This document shows positions 49,816 through 59,043 of a stretch of DNA of 64,000 nt, one piece after another. Every line of letters begins with the position of its first letter. Within the stretch, counting starts at the first letter, position 1. The notes beneath the pieces were generated by a model. It was not told the origin of the DNA. It did no database searches and saw nothing but the letters and a program-made list of their open reading frames with translations. The translations under genes and the position numbers were made by a program. The stretch spans positions 1,054,001 to 1,118,000 of the forward strand of contig NZ_JASCRS010000001.1 of NCBI RefSeq assembly GCF_030010235.1, in the 5' to 3' direction. The DNA is from Leucobacter sp. UT-8R-CII-1-4. GTDB taxonomy: Bacteria > Actinomycetota > Actinomycetes > Actinomycetales > Microbacteriaceae.

Positions 49816-50766
49816 GTGTCTGATCCAAAGATTCTGCTCTACTACGCGTTCGCTCCTATTGCTGACCCCGAAGCCGTGCGCCTCTGGCAGCGCGAGCTCT
49901 GCGAGTCGCTCGGCCTGCGTGGCCGGATCATCATCTCGAAGCACGGCATCAACGGCACCGTTGGTGGCGAAATTGATGCGTGCAAGCAGTACCTGAAGCG
50001 CACCAAAGAATTTGGTCCGTTCAAGGGTCTCGATGTGAAGTGGAGCAGCGGCACCGGTTACGAGGCGACCGAGGCAGAAATGCTCAAGGGCGCGGATCGT
50101 CGCGCACCCTGGAAGCGAATCATTGACTTTCCGAAGCTGAGCGTGAAGGTTCGTGACGAATTGGTGGCCTTCGGCATTCCCGAGGAGACCGAGGTCGACG
50201 CGCGCGGTGTGGTCGGGGGCGGCAAGCACCTCAGCCCGAAGGCAGTGAATGATCTGGTGGCAGAGCGCGGCGACGACGTCGTGTTCTTCGACGGACGCAA
50301 CGCGTGGGAGGCCGAAATTGGCCGCTTCAAAAACGCCGTTGTGCCCGACGTACGCACCACCCACGGATTTATTGAGCAGATCGAATCAGGCGTCTTCGAT
50401 GATCTGAAAGACAAGCCAGTGGTCACGTACTGCACCGGCGGTATTCGCTGTGAGATCCTTTCGGTCGCAATGAAGAACCGTGGCTTCAGCGAGGTCTACC
50501 AAATCGACGGCGGAATTGTGCGCTACGGCGAGGCATTCGGCAACGATGGCCTCTGGGAAGGCTCCCTCGCTGTCTTTGACGGCCGCGAAACAATGGACTT
50601 CGCCGAAGGCGCAGAAGTACTCGGCCGCTGTGCGATTTGCGGCGAGGCCTCGAAACAACTCAGCGATTGCGCTGACCGCAGCTGCCGTGCCCGCTTTGTC
50701 ACTTGCGCCGAGCATCAGGACGGTTTCTGCGTCGAGCATGCCGCTGCCGTTTCGCACGCCAGCTAG
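49816..50766 (+). CDS. trhO: tRNA uridine 5-hydroxylase TrhO (rhodanese-related)
   Basis: A 316-residue YceA/TrhO protein, which uses O2 to hydroxylate uridine 34 of some tRNAs. The N-terminal domain has [17 protein letters not shown] (about 35-51); the rhodanese domain (about 125-225) holds the active-site Cys in [10 protein letters not shown] (about 200-208); the C-terminal Cys-rich part ([30 protein letters not shown]) probably binds zinc. The expected length and order are intact. GTG start. Confidence 0.94.
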   Translation: MSDPKILLYYAFAPIADPEAVRLWQRELCESLGLRGRIIISKHGINGTVGGEIDACKQYLKRTKEFGPFKGLDVKWSSGTGYEATEAEMLKGADRRAPWKRIIDFPKLSVKVRDELVAFGIPEETEVDARGVVGGGKHLSPKAVNDLVAERGDDVVFFDGRNAWEAEIGRFKNAVVPDVRTTHGFIEQIESGVFDDLKDKPVVTYCTGGIRCEILSVAMKNRGFSEVYQIDGGIVRYGEAFGNDGLWEGSLAVFDGRETMDFAEGAEVLGRCAICGEASKQLSDCADRSCRARFVTCAEHQDGFCVEHAAAVSHAS

Positions 50767-50784
50767 AACGGAGCACTGCCGGGC

Positions 50785-51663
50785 CTAGGCGCGGATGAGG
50801 TTCATACGCATCACCTCCTGAACGGAGGGATCGACTTCAAGCAGCGAGCGCTCGCGTAAGAACGTGATGGTGTCTGGTGGCAGCGGTCTGCCTCGCCAAA
50901 AGATCAACAAGAGTTCAGCTGCCTGCAGACGCAGTTCTGTTTCTGGAGAGAAGAGAGCGCACTCGATCAGGTCTATTCCGTGACCCGGAAAGCGTGCGAG
51001 CAGTCTCAACACTTCGCGCCAAACCTGGCAGAGGGGGTGCGGACGGCGAAGCATTCGCTGGCGCGAATCATCTCGGCGAGTTGCAGCGAAGTTGGGCACC
51101 GGTTCGAGCAGCAGGGTGCGGCGCGCAAGCGCCAGGTAACCACCCAAACGCGGCTCAGTGATGAAACCTGCGACGACCCCCCAAGCGTTGCCGTCGTCGA
51201 CGTGCTCGCCCAAGTATTGCCAGCACACCGGCCAGGGGTCTTCGCCCACGCGGGCGGCAGCGCAACAGGCAATCGAGCTTAAGGCGCCAGATTCAGGTGT
51301 CGCCACCGCTCTCTGCAACAACTCACACCACTTTGGATTCGTGCGCAAGCGCTCATTTAAAGCCAGTATTTGTTCGCGAGCGTTCCAAGGCCAGTGCAAC
51401 GGCAACACTCGCCCATGGTCAGACTCAAAAAAGCGGTGAATCTGACAACTCAATTGCCAAACAGCGAGGTCTGGTGGCCGGGCATTCGCGTGCAGATACC
51501 AGCGTTCGAGCACCTCAAGCGCTTGGTCATCGGACCGAAGGTCACCGTGCTCGCTTCGCACATCAAAGCGGGTAGCCAAGAGCGCAGTTGCAACAAAAAA
51601 CTGTTCGTCTGAAACCTGAACTGGCGACAGCACGGCAAAGGCGAGAGAGGCTGCATATTGCAT
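50785..51663 (-). CDS. Hypothetical protein, helical repeat-like
   Basis: A 292-residue protein with no signal peptide or membrane span. It is predicted largely helical; blocks such as LAFAVLSPVQVSDEQFFVATALL, CCAAARVGEDPWPVCWQYLG and ECALFSPETELRLQAAELLLIFWRG look like ARM/HEAT-type helix pairs. It is rich in Trp, Cys and Arg, unlike its neighbours. No known family was recognised. GGAG precedes the ATG. It lies between convergent trhO and the acyltransferase gene (same strand, 83 bp away). Confidence 0.65.
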   Translation of the reverse strand: MQYAASLAFAVLSPVQVSDEQFFVATALLATRFDVRSEHGDLRSDDQALEVLERWYLHANARPPDLAVWQLSCQIHRFFESDHGRVLPLHWPWNAREQILALNERLRTNPKWCELLQRAVATPESGALSSIACCAAARVGEDPWPVCWQYLGEHVDDGNAWGVVAGFITEPRLGGYLALARRTLLLEPVPNFAATRRDDSRQRMLRRPHPLCQVWREVLRLLARFPGHGIDLIECALFSPETELRLQAAELLLIFWRGRPLPPDTITFLRERSLLEVDPSVQEVMRMNLIRA

Positions 51664-51746
51664 GGGCGCTCCTTCGCGTTGGTGTGCTGTTTATCGCACT
51701 CTAACGGGCACCTCAGACAAAGCTGAGCGAAGGGGTCAACGACGAA

Positions 51747-52349
51747 CTATGCCTGATACTGCTTCGCAAGCTCGACTTCATCTTGCAAACGAGGCTCAGT
51801 GCGGAACTCAGGGCGTACCCCGCTCTTATCGGCATAGAACGCGCGAACACGATCCATGTCGGCGACCACATCACCGGTCAGCCGAAGCGTCTCACCGAGA
51901 CCAGCCGACTTCGTCGAACCATCAGCATAGCCAAGGGTCACTGGCAGATCGGCAGACATTGCGATGCGGTAAAAGCCGCTGCGCCAACCCTTACCTTGCC
52001 GGGTACCCTCCGGGGTCACCACCAGCAAAAAACGCTCGGTGCTGCGCGCCTTCTCGACCACAGCGTCAACAACACCAGAAGCGTTGGATCGATCCACCGC
52101 AATACCGCCGAGCCCACGCATAATGGGGCCAGCGATCCCACGAAACAGCTCTTGTTTGCCGAGCCAGTGGATCCGCATTCGCGCATCCCACGCGATGCCG
52201 AGCATCAACACAAAATCAAAGTTTGACGTGTGTGGCGCGCCAATCAGCAGCCGAGGCCCATCAACGGGCACGGCTTCGCGAACGAGCTTCCACGGGGAAA
52301 GGCACCAAAACAATCGCGCAAGACCGGCGCGCACAGACGTCAAGAACAC
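51747..52349 (-). CDS. 1-acyl-sn-glycerol-3-phosphate acyltransferase family protein
   Basis: A 200-residue PlsC-type acyltransferase. The H-x4-D motif is seen as PHTSNFDFVL (about 39-48), followed by the WLGKQELFRG and GGIAVDRS blocks (about 80-87) and the LLVVTPEGTR motif (about 108-117). It lacks an obvious membrane span. It may acylate lysophosphatidic acid or a glycolipid. Starts at GTG, 6 nt after TACTCT, likely leaderless. Confidence 0.88.
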   Translation of the reverse strand: MFLTSVRAGLARLFWCLSPWKLVREAVPVDGPRLLIGAPHTSNFDFVLMLGIAWDARMRIHWLGKQELFRGIAGPIMRGLGGIAVDRSNASGVVDAVVEKARSTERFLLVVTPEGTRQGKGWRSGFYRIAMSADLPVTLGYADGSTKSAGLGETLRLTGDVVADMDRVRAFYADKSGVRPEFRTEPRLQDEVELAKQYQA

Positions 52350-52355
52350 ACCCTC

Positions 52356-52361
52356 AGAGTA
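52356..52361 (-). promoter_or_regulatory. -10 box of the acyltransferase gene, leaderless start
   Basis: TACTCT on the minus strand, 6 nt before the GTG at 52349. Confidence 0.45.
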
Positions 52362-52411
52362 GCTGCGGGTATATACGCCGAGCCGAGTACTAGCCTCGGC
52401 CCGGCTGTGAA

Positions 52412-54418
52412 CTACCAGATTGCGACGCGCTCTTCAGGTTCGAGCCAAAGTCCGTCGCCGGGCTTTGTGCCAAATGCTTCGTGGAACGGCGCAAGATTCG
52501 CGACGATCTGGTTGCAACGGAACTCGTTCGGCGAGTGCGGGTCGATGGTGAGCAAACGAACAGTCTCAGCTGGCCGCGACTTCTGCTGCCAAGCCTGGGC
52601 CCACGCGAAGAAGAAACGCTCTGCACCGCTAAGCCCCTCAACAGTTGGCGACTCGGCACCGTTGAGCGAAATCAGGTACGCCTTCCACGCAATTTCAAGC
52701 CCAGAAAGGTCACCAATGTTCTCGCCAATAGTCAGCTCGCCATTGACGGTTTGCCCCTCGGCGCCCTCAGGAGAGAGCGCGTTATATTGTGCGATCAGCG
52801 CAGAAGTGCGCTGCTCGAACGCCGCGCGATCCTCGGCCGTCCACCAGTCGGTGAGCTTGCCGTCACCGTCATACTGCGAACCCTGATCGTCGAACCCGTG
52901 ACCAATTTCGTGACCGATTACGGCGCCGATGGCACCATAGTTGGCGGCATCGTCCCATGATGCGTCAAAGAACGGAGGCTGCAGAATTGCTGCCGGGAAC
53001 ACAATCTCGTTAAAGCCCGGGTTGTAGTAGGCGTTCACGGTTTGCGGAGTCATGAACCACTCGTCGCGGTCAATAGCTTTGCCCACCTTGCCGAGTTCAC
53101 GATCAAATTCCATCTCGGCCACTCGCCGCGAGTTGCCGAGCAGATCTGCCGCATCAACGGCGAGCGCCGAGTAGTCGCGCCACTTCGCAGGGTAGCCGAC
53201 CTTTGGCGTGAACTTCGCGAGCTTTTCAAGCGCGCGCTCCTTGGTCGCCTCGCCCATCCAGTCGAGCGCGAGAATCGACTGTCGGTATGCCTCAACAAGG
53301 TTGCCAACAAGCACATCCATCGACGCTTTCGCAGACTCGTTAAAATGCTGCTCAACGTAGAGGCGGCCAACAGCCTCACCCACTGCTCCCTCAACAAACG
53401 AAACGCCACGACGCCAGCGCTCACGCTGCTCGGTCGCTCCGGTCAGTGCGGTGCCGTAGAAGTCGAAGTTCGCGCGTGAGATTTCCTGGCTCAGCAGTGC
53501 GGCAGATCCGCGCACAATCTGCCAAACCAACCAGGCACGCCAGGCCTCGAGTTCATCTTCAACAAGCAGCGCCGCGAGACCAGCCACGGCGTCGGGCATA
53601 CCGACGACGACCTCTGCGAATGCGGCCTCTGGCATGCCTGCCGTGCGCAGATAAGCTGCCCAGTCGAGCGCAGGGGTGAGTTCTTGCAGTTCGGCGAAGC
53701 TGCGCAGGTTATACAGCTTCTGAATGTCGCGACTTGCCACACGATCCCAGTGCGACTGAGCAATGCGCGATTCGAGACCGTACGAAAGTTCGGCAAGACG
53801 CTCCGCCTCATCGCCTGCAACACCAGCCAGCTGCAGCATTCGAGCGATGTGCGCCCGGTACTGATCACGAATCTCTGCGAATTGTTCGTCGCTGTAGTAC
53901 GACTCATCTGGCAGGCCGAGCCCACCCTGCATCACAAACACGATGTAGCGCGTTGGATCGCCCGGATCGTTGTCAACGCCCATGCCGTAGAAACCACCAA
54001 GCCCCTGGCGTTCGAGCTCGGCAACAACCTGGATCAGCTCATCAATTGAGGCGATCGAGCGAGCGCGCTGCAGGTCAGCCTGAATCGGCTCAGCGCCCTG
54101 TGCATCGGCCCGCTCGGTGTCCATGAAGCTTGCATAGAGTGCGGCGATCTTGTCGGCCTCGCGCTCGGCACCACCCTCGATGATGCCTGCAGCGGGTGCG
54201 GCCATGCCGGTGATGATGTCGCGAACCGCAGCTTCAGCGTTTTCAGCGAGCACGGCAAACGAGCCATAGCGCGCTTTGTCTGCTGGAATCTCGGTGCGAG
54301 CGATCCACTTGCCGTTCATGTGACGGAACAAGTCGTCTTGCGGGCGCACCGACGCATCAAGCTCGGAAAGATCAATGCCTGCTGGGCCGTAGGTACCTGG
54401 GGCTGTTGTCTCGGTCAT
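52412..54418 (-). CDS. pepO: M13 family metallopeptidase (PepO/neprilysin-like)
   Basis: A 668-residue zinc endopeptidase. The active site HEIGHGFDDQGSQYDGDG (HExxH at about 510) is complete, with the second-zinc-ligand motif GENIGDLSGLEIAWKAY (Glu) and the substrate-binding VNAYYNPGFNEIVFPAAILQ just before. The N-terminal helical cap starts with DDLFRHMNGKWIART. It ends in Trp as usual. No signal peptide, so probably cytoplasmic. The ATG at 54418 is 7 nt after TAAGCT; an upstream start is unlikely. It is divergent from the MATE gene. Confidence 0.95.
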   Translation of the reverse strand: MTETTAPGTYGPAGIDLSELDASVRPQDDLFRHMNGKWIARTEIPADKARYGSFAVLAENAEAAVRDIITGMAAPAAGIIEGGAEREADKIAALYASFMDTERADAQGAEPIQADLQRARSIASIDELIQVVAELERQGLGGFYGMGVDNDPGDPTRYIVFVMQGGLGLPDESYYSDEQFAEIRDQYRAHIARMLQLAGVAGDEAERLAELSYGLESRIAQSHWDRVASRDIQKLYNLRSFAELQELTPALDWAAYLRTAGMPEAAFAEVVVGMPDAVAGLAALLVEDELEAWRAWLVWQIVRGSAALLSQEISRANFDFYGTALTGATEQRERWRRGVSFVEGAVGEAVGRLYVEQHFNESAKASMDVLVGNLVEAYRQSILALDWMGEATKERALEKLAKFTPKVGYPAKWRDYSALAVDAADLLGNSRRVAEMEFDRELGKVGKAIDRDEWFMTPQTVNAYYNPGFNEIVFPAAILQPPFFDASWDDAANYGAIGAVIGHEIGHGFDDQGSQYDGDGKLTDWWTAEDRAAFEQRTSALIAQYNALSPEGAEGQTVNGELTIGENIGDLSGLEIAWKAYLISLNGAESPTVEGLSGAERFFFAWAQAWQQKSRPAETVRLLTIDPHSPNEFRCNQIVANLAPFHEAFGTKPGDGLWLEPEERVAIW

Positions 54419-54425
54419 ACGGTTC

Positions 54426-54431
54426 AGCTTA
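54426..54431 (-). promoter_or_regulatory. -10 box of pepO, leaderless start
   Basis: TAAGCT on the minus strand, 7 nt before the ATG at 54418. The divergent MATE gene starts only 46 bp away. Confidence 0.5.
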
Positions 54432-54463
54432 TTACGCCACACCGATACGGTTAAGAGGTGAAT

Positions 54464-55807
54464 ATGCAGTCAGGTGAGCGACGCCGCAACCGCAAGGCAA
54501 TCGACCGCAGCATTGCAGCGCTTGCAGTGCCTGCGCTTGGCGCGCTGATTGCCGAGCCCCTGTTTCTGATTGTTGATTCGGCTCTTGTCGGACACCTGGG
54601 CGCGACCCCGCTCGCCGGTCTTGCAATTGCAAGTACCGTACTGCAGACAGCAGTGGGCCTGATGATCTTCCTCGCGTACTCGACGACTCCCCTAGTTGCA
54701 CGGCGACGTGGTGCGGGCGATCTGCCCGGCGCGGTGCAGGCCGGCATTGATGGGCTCTGGCTTGCACTCGGCATCGGCGCTGTTCTTGGAGTGGTGCTGT
54801 GGCTGCTGAGCGCACCTCTGATTGGGCTGTTTAGTGTGAGCCCGGAAGTCGCCGAGCAGGCCCGCATCTATCTCTCGGTTTCGTGTGCCGGGTTGCCAGC
54901 AATGCTGGTCGTGTTTGCTGCCACAGGGCTGTTGCGTGGACTACAAGATACTCGCACTCCGCTCTATATTGCCGGGCTCGGGTTCACGGCGAACGCGCTG
55001 CTGAACTGGTGGTTCATTTACGGACTCGGTTGGGGGATCGCCGGAAGCGCTTGGGGCACAGTCGCAGCGCAGTGGGCAATGGTGCTCGTTTACGTAATCG
55101 TCGTTACCGTGCACGCGCGACGCCACGGCGCAAGCCTGCTACCGAAACGAGATGGGCTTGGACACGCTGGCCGCAGCGGCGGCTGGCTCTTTGTTCGCAC
55201 GATCGGCCTGCGTGCCGCTCTACTGCTCACGGTTGCGGCAGCCGCCAGTCAAGGCACGGTTGCGACAGCCGGATACCAGGTGATTTTCACGATCTTCTCG
55301 ACGGCAGCATTCGCACTTGATGCACTTGCGATAGCCGCGCAGGCACTCACGGGAGACGCACTCGGCGCGGGCAATGCTGAGCGGGCAAAGGCTGTGCTGC
55401 GCAGAACACTGTTCTGGGGTGTGCTGAGCGGAGCCGCAATCGGTTTGCTGCTCGCCGCGACGAGCCCGATCCTCGGCCGAATGTTCACTAGTGACCAGCA
55501 GGTGCTCGATATTCTGCCGCCAGCACTTCTCGTGCTCGGCATTTCGCTGCCGCTTGGAGGGCTCGTCTTTGTGCTCGATGGCGTGCTGATGGGTGCCGGA
55601 GATGCTCGTTACCTGGCCTGGACCAGCCTGCTCAATCTCGCGGTGTATCTGCCGGTACTTTGGGCGACGACGGTGTTTGTGCCAAGCGGCACAATCGCGC
55701 TCGTTGCGCTCACTGCCTCGTTCACGATTGTGTTCATGCTGGCGCGCGCCGTGACGCTGAGCTTGCGCGCCCGTGGTGACCGTTGGGTGCGGCTAGGACA
55801 CGGCTGA
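54464..55807 (+). CDS. MATE family efflux transporter (DinF type)
   Basis: A 447-residue transporter with twelve hydrophobic segments. It starts with IAALAVPALGALIAEPLFLIVDSALVGHLG (in part), the DinF-type MATE signature, and has the PLYIAGLGFTANALLNWWFIYGLGWGIAGSAWGT block (in part) midway. Such proteins expel drugs or metabolites with Na+ or H+. The ATG at 54464 has GAGG at 5 nt; a GTG six bases before is possible. Convergent with the TAP-like gene 12 bp downstream. Confidence 0.9.
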   Translation: MQSGERRRNRKAIDRSIAALAVPALGALIAEPLFLIVDSALVGHLGATPLAGLAIASTVLQTAVGLMIFLAYSTTPLVARRRGAGDLPGAVQAGIDGLWLALGIGAVLGVVLWLLSAPLIGLFSVSPEVAEQARIYLSVSCAGLPAMLVVFAATGLLRGLQDTRTPLYIAGLGFTANALLNWWFIYGLGWGIAGSAWGTVAAQWAMVLVYVIVVTVHARRHGASLLPKRDGLGHAGRSGGWLFVRTIGLRAALLLTVAAAASQGTVATAGYQVIFTIFSTAAFALDALAIAAQALTGDALGAGNAERAKAVLRRTLFWGVLSGAAIGLLLAATSPILGRMFTSDQQVLDILPPALLVLGISLPLGGLVFVLDGVLMGAGDARYLAWTSLLNLAVYLPVLWATTVFVPSGTIALVALTASFTIVFMLARAVTLSLRARGDRWVRLGHG

Positions 55808-55819
55808 GACAAGCCCGGC

Positions 55820-57370
55820 CTATTGCTTTGGTCCGTCGAAGCAGACGGTGCCTTCCGCCGGCAATTCCCCCTTCAGCAGGTAGTTCTTCGCAATATCGTC
55901 TGCGCACGCTGACCGTCCCTGGAACGTCGCGATATGCCCGCTGCCATCGAGCGTGACCAGGCGTGCGTTGCCGAGTTCTTCGACGAGCCGCTTGGCTCCT
56001 TCGAATGGCGTTGCGTGATCACCGGTAATGCCGTAAACCAAGACCGGCACATCGCTCTTGTTTTCGAAATCTAAGTAATCCTGGCTGCTGTTTGGCAGCG
56101 CTTCGCACTTCAGATCAAAGTATTCCTCAAGCGTCTCATCATTGATCTCTGGGCCACCCATCGCCTCTGGCAGACCGTGCTCGTTGATGTATTCGTAAAG
56201 TCCGATCAGGTTCGGGTCTCGCGGGGTCGAGAGGCAGCGCACAACCATGCCACTCAAGCCAACTTTGCTCCCCCCGCCGGCCATCGCCTCGGCAAGTTCG
56301 TCGATTGCTGCCTGCTCACCAGCGACCGCTCGGCCAACTGTCTCAAGCACTTTCGCTCTGCCAGTAGGCCCGTCGTACAGTGCAGTCGTGAGATACCCGC
56401 TCAGCATGCCACCATTGACCTCGGTGCCATCGCTTGCCAGCAGTGGCTGTTCATTCAGCTCTTCGAGCTTCTGCAAAAGCCCTTCTTCGCTGTTGATCGG
56501 ACAGTTCTGCACCGCATATTCGTTGCCGCACGAGCTGACAAGATCGCGCTTCGCGTGCGCGACAGCTTCACCCTGTAGGTAACTGCCGAGCGGGCTTGAC
56601 CAGTTGCTTGGCCATGCGCTGTCGAGCATGATGTGGCCGAGGTTCTCTGGAAAGAGTGTGACGTAGCTCGCACCGATCACGGTGCCATACGAGAAGCCCG
56701 CATAGTTCATCTTGCTGTCGCCAACGAGGTGCCGCATCAATTCCATGTCACGCGCGACCTGGGTGGTACCCATCGACAGCGCGAGCGGGTTTTCTTCTGC
56801 GCAGAGTGCAATCTGCAACTCGAAGATTTCAGTGTCGCTCTCGCATTCGACCGCACTACTGCGGGCGATCCCGCGCGGATCAAAACCAAGCAGATTGTAT
56901 TTTTGGTGCACCTCATCAAAATCTTTACTCCCGGTGAGCCCGAGTGTGAAGTTCATGCCAGAGGCTCCAGGGCCACCGGGATTGCTCAGCAGAGTGCCGA
57001 TCGGCTCATCTCCGGTCGCTGGAATGTTCATGATCGCAAGATCGATCGTGGTGTCATTCGCTGGATCATTCCAGTCGATCGGGGCGGCGATCATGGCGCA
57101 ACGGAGCCCTTCGACATTTCCGCCTTCGCCGAGAATGTATTCTTCGAGCCCCTCACGAAAATCGAAGTCTGGCCCGCATTCTTGCCAATCAATCTCTTGC
57201 GAATACACCTCAGGAAAGTTGCGGGCTTGAGTTGCGCTCTCGTTCGAGGCTCCCCCAGCGGATCCCAAAGCCCCGGCAGCACAGCCGCTCAACAACAGGG
57301 CAACAACTGCTCCGGCAGATGCCGTCGCAAGGAGCGCGGGCTTCGACGACCGCGATGTCAGATTCTTCAT
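55820..57370 (-). CDS. Secreted alpha/beta hydrolase, TAP-like
   Basis: A 516-residue lipoprotein of the tripeptidyl aminopeptidase-like family. The lipobox is LSGC (Cys at about 30). The oxyanion-type LLSNPGGPGASG and nucleophile NYAGFSYGTVIG (GxSxG) come next, then the acid-type aspartate region VLVYGITGDHATPFEG and the catalytic His in LDGSGHIATFQGRSAC. The TAP C-terminal domain is complete. The start at 57370 has GAGAG at 6 nt; ATGs 12 and 15 bases upstream overlap the previous gene. About half of its sequence pattern is shared with the preceding gene, a tandem duplicate. Confidence 0.88.
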   Translation of the reverse strand: MKNLTSRSSKPALLATASAGAVVALLLSGCAAGALGSAGGASNESATQARNFPEVYSQEIDWQECGPDFDFREGLEEYILGEGGNVEGLRCAMIAAPIDWNDPANDTTIDLAIMNIPATGDEPIGTLLSNPGGPGASGMNFTLGLTGSKDFDEVHQKYNLLGFDPRGIARSSAVECESDTEIFELQIALCAEENPLALSMGTTQVARDMELMRHLVGDSKMNYAGFSYGTVIGASYVTLFPENLGHIMLDSAWPSNWSSPLGSYLQGEAVAHAKRDLVSSCGNEYAVQNCPINSEEGLLQKLEELNEQPLLASDGTEVNGGMLSGYLTTALYDGPTGRAKVLETVGRAVAGEQAAIDELAEAMAGGGSKVGLSGMVVRCLSTPRDPNLIGLYEYINEHGLPEAMGGPEINDETLEEYFDLKCEALPNSSQDYLDFENKSDVPVLVYGITGDHATPFEGAKRLVEELGNARLVTLDGSGHIATFQGRSACADDIAKNYLLKGELPAEGTVCFDGPKQ

Positions 57371-57381
57371 GGTGGCTCTCA

Positions 57382-58941
57382 TCATTTATCGTCGGTGCAG
57401 ACTGTGCCCTTGGCAGGAAGTTTGCCGGTCAAAAGGTAACGGGTGCTTGCCTTGTCAACGCAGGTTGACCGGCCAGTGAAGGAGGCGGCGTGACCTTGAC
57501 CGTCGAGGGTGAGCAGTGTCGCGTTGCCGAGTTCTTCGGTGAGCTCGCTCGCATATGGGAACGGGGTTGCGTGGTCACCAGTGATGCCGATCACGAGGAT
57601 CGGGTCGGCTGAGCCTGCGTAAAATCGCTCGGTCAAATCGAGACCGCTTTCGGGCAGCACATAGCAAGAGAGGTCAACAAATTGTGCGAGTGATTCGTCG
57701 TTAATCTCGGGCCCACCCAGCAGCCGAGGCATTCCGCGTTCTTCAATGTGCTCAAGCAGGCCCGGAATATCAGGCTCGATCGGGAAGGAATGACAGGTGA
57801 CGGTTTTCATAGCGAAATCTTCACCACCGCCGCTCATTTCATCAGCAATCTCATCGATCGCTTCTTGGTCGCCAAAAAGCGCAAGCGCAATTGTGTCTAG
57901 GGTGCGACCCCGATCGAAGTGGCTTTGATACAGCGCACCGAAGAGATACTCGCGCAGCATCCAACCGCTCACTTCGTTGCCGTCGCTTGCGACAAGTGGC
58001 GCCTCGTTGAGCTGATCAATCACCCGCATCAGCGAGTCTTCGTCGGCGAAGGGGCAACTACTCACCTCACCCTGATATTCAGTGGTGCAGGCCGTCGCGA
58101 GCGCAATTGCGGCGTTTGACATCGCTACTTGCTGCTCGAAGAGGTGGATTGGGCTCGCCCAGGCTGCATTCTCAGCGCTGTCAAGCACCAGACGGCCCGA
58201 CTGCTCTGGGAAAAGCGAAGCATAGGTAGCGCCAAGCATTGTCCCGTATGAATAGCCGAGGTAGTTCAGTTTGTCGTCGCGCATCAGCGCACGCAAGAGA
58301 TCCATATCGCGGGCAACCTGCACGGTACCCATGGTGTGCGTGAGCGGGTTGTCGGCGATACAGCGACCGAATTGCACCGCGGCGAGCTCAGAGCTTTCAG
58401 CTGCGCTCTCGCAATCAATCGGAGTGGAAGCGCCGATCCCGCGTGGATCAAAACCGAGCAGATCGTAGTTCGCAGTGACCTCTTCAAAACCAGGTGAGAT
58501 GGCCATGCCGAGCATAAAGTCGATTCCGGTTGCGCCGGGGCCACCCGGGTTTCCGAGCAGTGTTCCGAGCTCACCATCGCCAGTGGAGGGTATGTGCACC
58601 ACGGCAAGTTCGATGCTCTCGCTATTCGCTGGATCGGCCCAATCCAGTGGCGCGGCAATCATGGCGCAACGAATCGCTTCGGCATCAATGCCGCCGTCTT
58701 CGAGCGCATCGCGCATGGGCCCATCAAGCCCCTGCTCTTTGCCGCACTCGGTCCAGTTGATCCGCTGATCATAGAAGTCAGAGAACTGCCGTTGTTGTCG
58801 TTCTGAAGCGTACTCTGGTCCAGGCAAAAATGTTGCAACCGAATCGGCCAGACTGCACGCTGATAGCGCACCGATCGCGACAAACGATATGGCAACCGAT
58901 AGCAAACGACGAGCGCGCTTTGTTGTTCCCCCACTACCCAT
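57382..58941 (-). CDS. Secreted alpha/beta hydrolase, TAP-like (paralogue)
   Basis: A 519-residue lipoprotein, paralogue of the next gene. Lipobox LSAC (Cys about 29), LLGNPGGPGATG, nucleophile NYLGYSYGTMLG, acid region LVIGITGDHATPF and His in LDGQGHAASFTGRSTC. Cysteines match those of the partner (RCAMIAAPLDW, SCPFADED, CHSFP), so the same disulphides are likely. The family removes peptides or hydrolyses esters outside the cell. The ATG is 7 nt after TAATCT, and its stop overlaps possible starts of the second gene. Confidence 0.88.
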   Translation of the reverse strand: MGSGGTTKRARRLLSVAISFVAIGALSACSLADSVATFLPGPEYASERQQRQFSDFYDQRINWTECGKEQGLDGPMRDALEDGGIDAEAIRCAMIAAPLDWADPANSESIELAVVHIPSTGDGELGTLLGNPGGPGATGIDFMLGMAISPGFEEVTANYDLLGFDPRGIGASTPIDCESAAESSELAAVQFGRCIADNPLTHTMGTVQVARDMDLLRALMRDDKLNYLGYSYGTMLGATYASLFPEQSGRLVLDSAENAAWASPIHLFEQQVAMSNAAIALATACTTEYQGEVSSCPFADEDSLMRVIDQLNEAPLVASDGNEVSGWMLREYLFGALYQSHFDRGRTLDTIALALFGDQEAIDEIADEMSGGGEDFAMKTVTCHSFPIEPDIPGLLEHIEERGMPRLLGGPEINDESLAQFVDLSCYVLPESGLDLTERFYAGSADPILVIGITGDHATPFPYASELTEELGNATLLTLDGQGHAASFTGRSTCVDKASTRYLLTGKLPAKGTVCTDDK

Positions 58942-58948
58942 GTAGTCG

Positions 58949-58954
58949 AGATTA
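58949..58954 (-). promoter_or_regulatory. -10 box of the tandem hydrolase operon, leaderless start
   Basis: TAATCT on the minus strand, 7 nt before the ATG at 58941. Confidence 0.5.
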
Positions 58955-59043
58955 GAGCGCCTGGTCAGAGCAAACCAGTACCTCGCGCATTACCGCTCGC
59001 ATTCTGGCTGAAATCTGCGCAAAGTCGCCTATTGCGCGGTCGT

